Part shown: positions 6,370 to 6,421 of the stretch, piece after piece
Layout of the letters: each line of letters opens with the position of its first letter
How positions within the stretch are numbered: the first letter of the stretch is position 1
From: Bacillota bacterium
Lineage (GTDB): Bacteria > Bacillota > Clostridia > Peptostreptococcales > Anaerovoracaceae
DNA length: 6,421 nt
Assembly (NCBI GenBank): GCA_905372035.1
Contig: CAJPNN010000067.1
Location: forward strand, 1 to 6,421
Direction: 5' to 3'
The notes under the pieces: generated by a model
The model's database searches: none
Seen by the model: the letters and a program-made list of their open reading frames with translations, nothing else
What the model was told of the DNA's origin: nothing
Translations under genes and position numbers: made by a program

Positions 6370-6421
6370 CTACAATGTCAAGTATATGATATAAAAAATC
6401 ACCTAAATTTCTTTAAGTGAT
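6370..6421. mobile_element. Putative end of an inserted element that truncates the ABC gene
   Basis: Homology to the ABC ATPase stops at 6369/6370, inside a motif that is nearly invariant in the family, and the composition changes abruptly from GC-rich to very AT-rich. The new sequence starts with TACAATGTCAAG and runs to the window edge. This is what an insertion-sequence end or a deletion junction looks like. No transposase is visible and I do not recognise the terminal sequence as a named IS family. Confidence 0.45.
6393..6421 (-). terminator. Terminator-like hairpin at window edge, minus strand
   Basis: ATCACCTAAA (6398-6407) and TTTAAGTGAT (6412-6421) pair at nine of ten positions around TTTC. 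In minus sense the hairpin is followed by six T (6398-6393). It would end a gene that lies to the right of the window and runs leftward, for example a transposase. Confidence 0.55.

Noticed and set aside
6370..6421. Group II intron or a named IS family end
   Set aside because: No domain V-like hairpin is visible and the terminal bases do not match an IS end I can name, so only a generic junction is reported.

Overview
The window looks like the chromosome of a low-GC, probably anaerobic member of the Bacillota (Clostridia-like). Genes start behind strong GGAGG-type ribosome binding sites, most of the sequence is AT-rich, and the closest remembered protein families (DUF4037, DUF4125, a BmrR-type MerR regulator, FtnA-type ferritin) are common in gut Clostridia. 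No species can be named from the sequence alone.

From left to right: (1) 1-541 holds a minus-strand terminator, an intergenic stretch, and a small multidrug resistance (SMR, EmrE-like) efflux protein. (2) 624-1454, also minus strand, is a MerR-family regulator with a C-terminal effector-binding region. It lies directly upstream of the SMR gene in transcription order, so the two probably form a drug-sensing and efflux unit. (3) 1549-3929 is a tight three-gene minus-strand operon: a TPR protein, a nucleotidyltransferase-fold protein (DUF4037) and a DUF4125 protein. The first pair overlap by ATGA and the second pair abut as TAA-ATG. This is the least understood part of the window and the best candidate for an undescribed system. 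(4) 3930-4240 is a divergent intergenic region with promoter-like elements and a long palindrome. (5) 4241-4750, plus strand, is a complete non-haem ferritin with all ferroxidase ligands, followed by a clear terminator. (6) 4906-5082 is a complete tRNA-Ser(CGA) transcription unit with promoter, long variable arm, encoded CCA and terminator. (7) 5119-6369, minus strand, is a 5'-truncated tandem ABC ATPase of the energy-coupling-factor (ECF) type. It is visibly more GC-rich than everything to its left. (8) At about 6370 the homology stops inside the first Walker A motif and AT-rich sequence begins, ending with a hairpin at the window edge. That AT-rich sequence is probably one end of an inserted element.

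The left 5 kb therefore reads as ordinary host chromosome with drug efflux, iron storage and an uncharacterised NTase module. The right 1.3 kb reads as acquired DNA next to a tRNA gene that was later broken by a second event. Functional links between the blocks are inferred from gene order only. All GC statements are by-eye estimates from individual lines, about 25-42% on the left and above 50% on the right.
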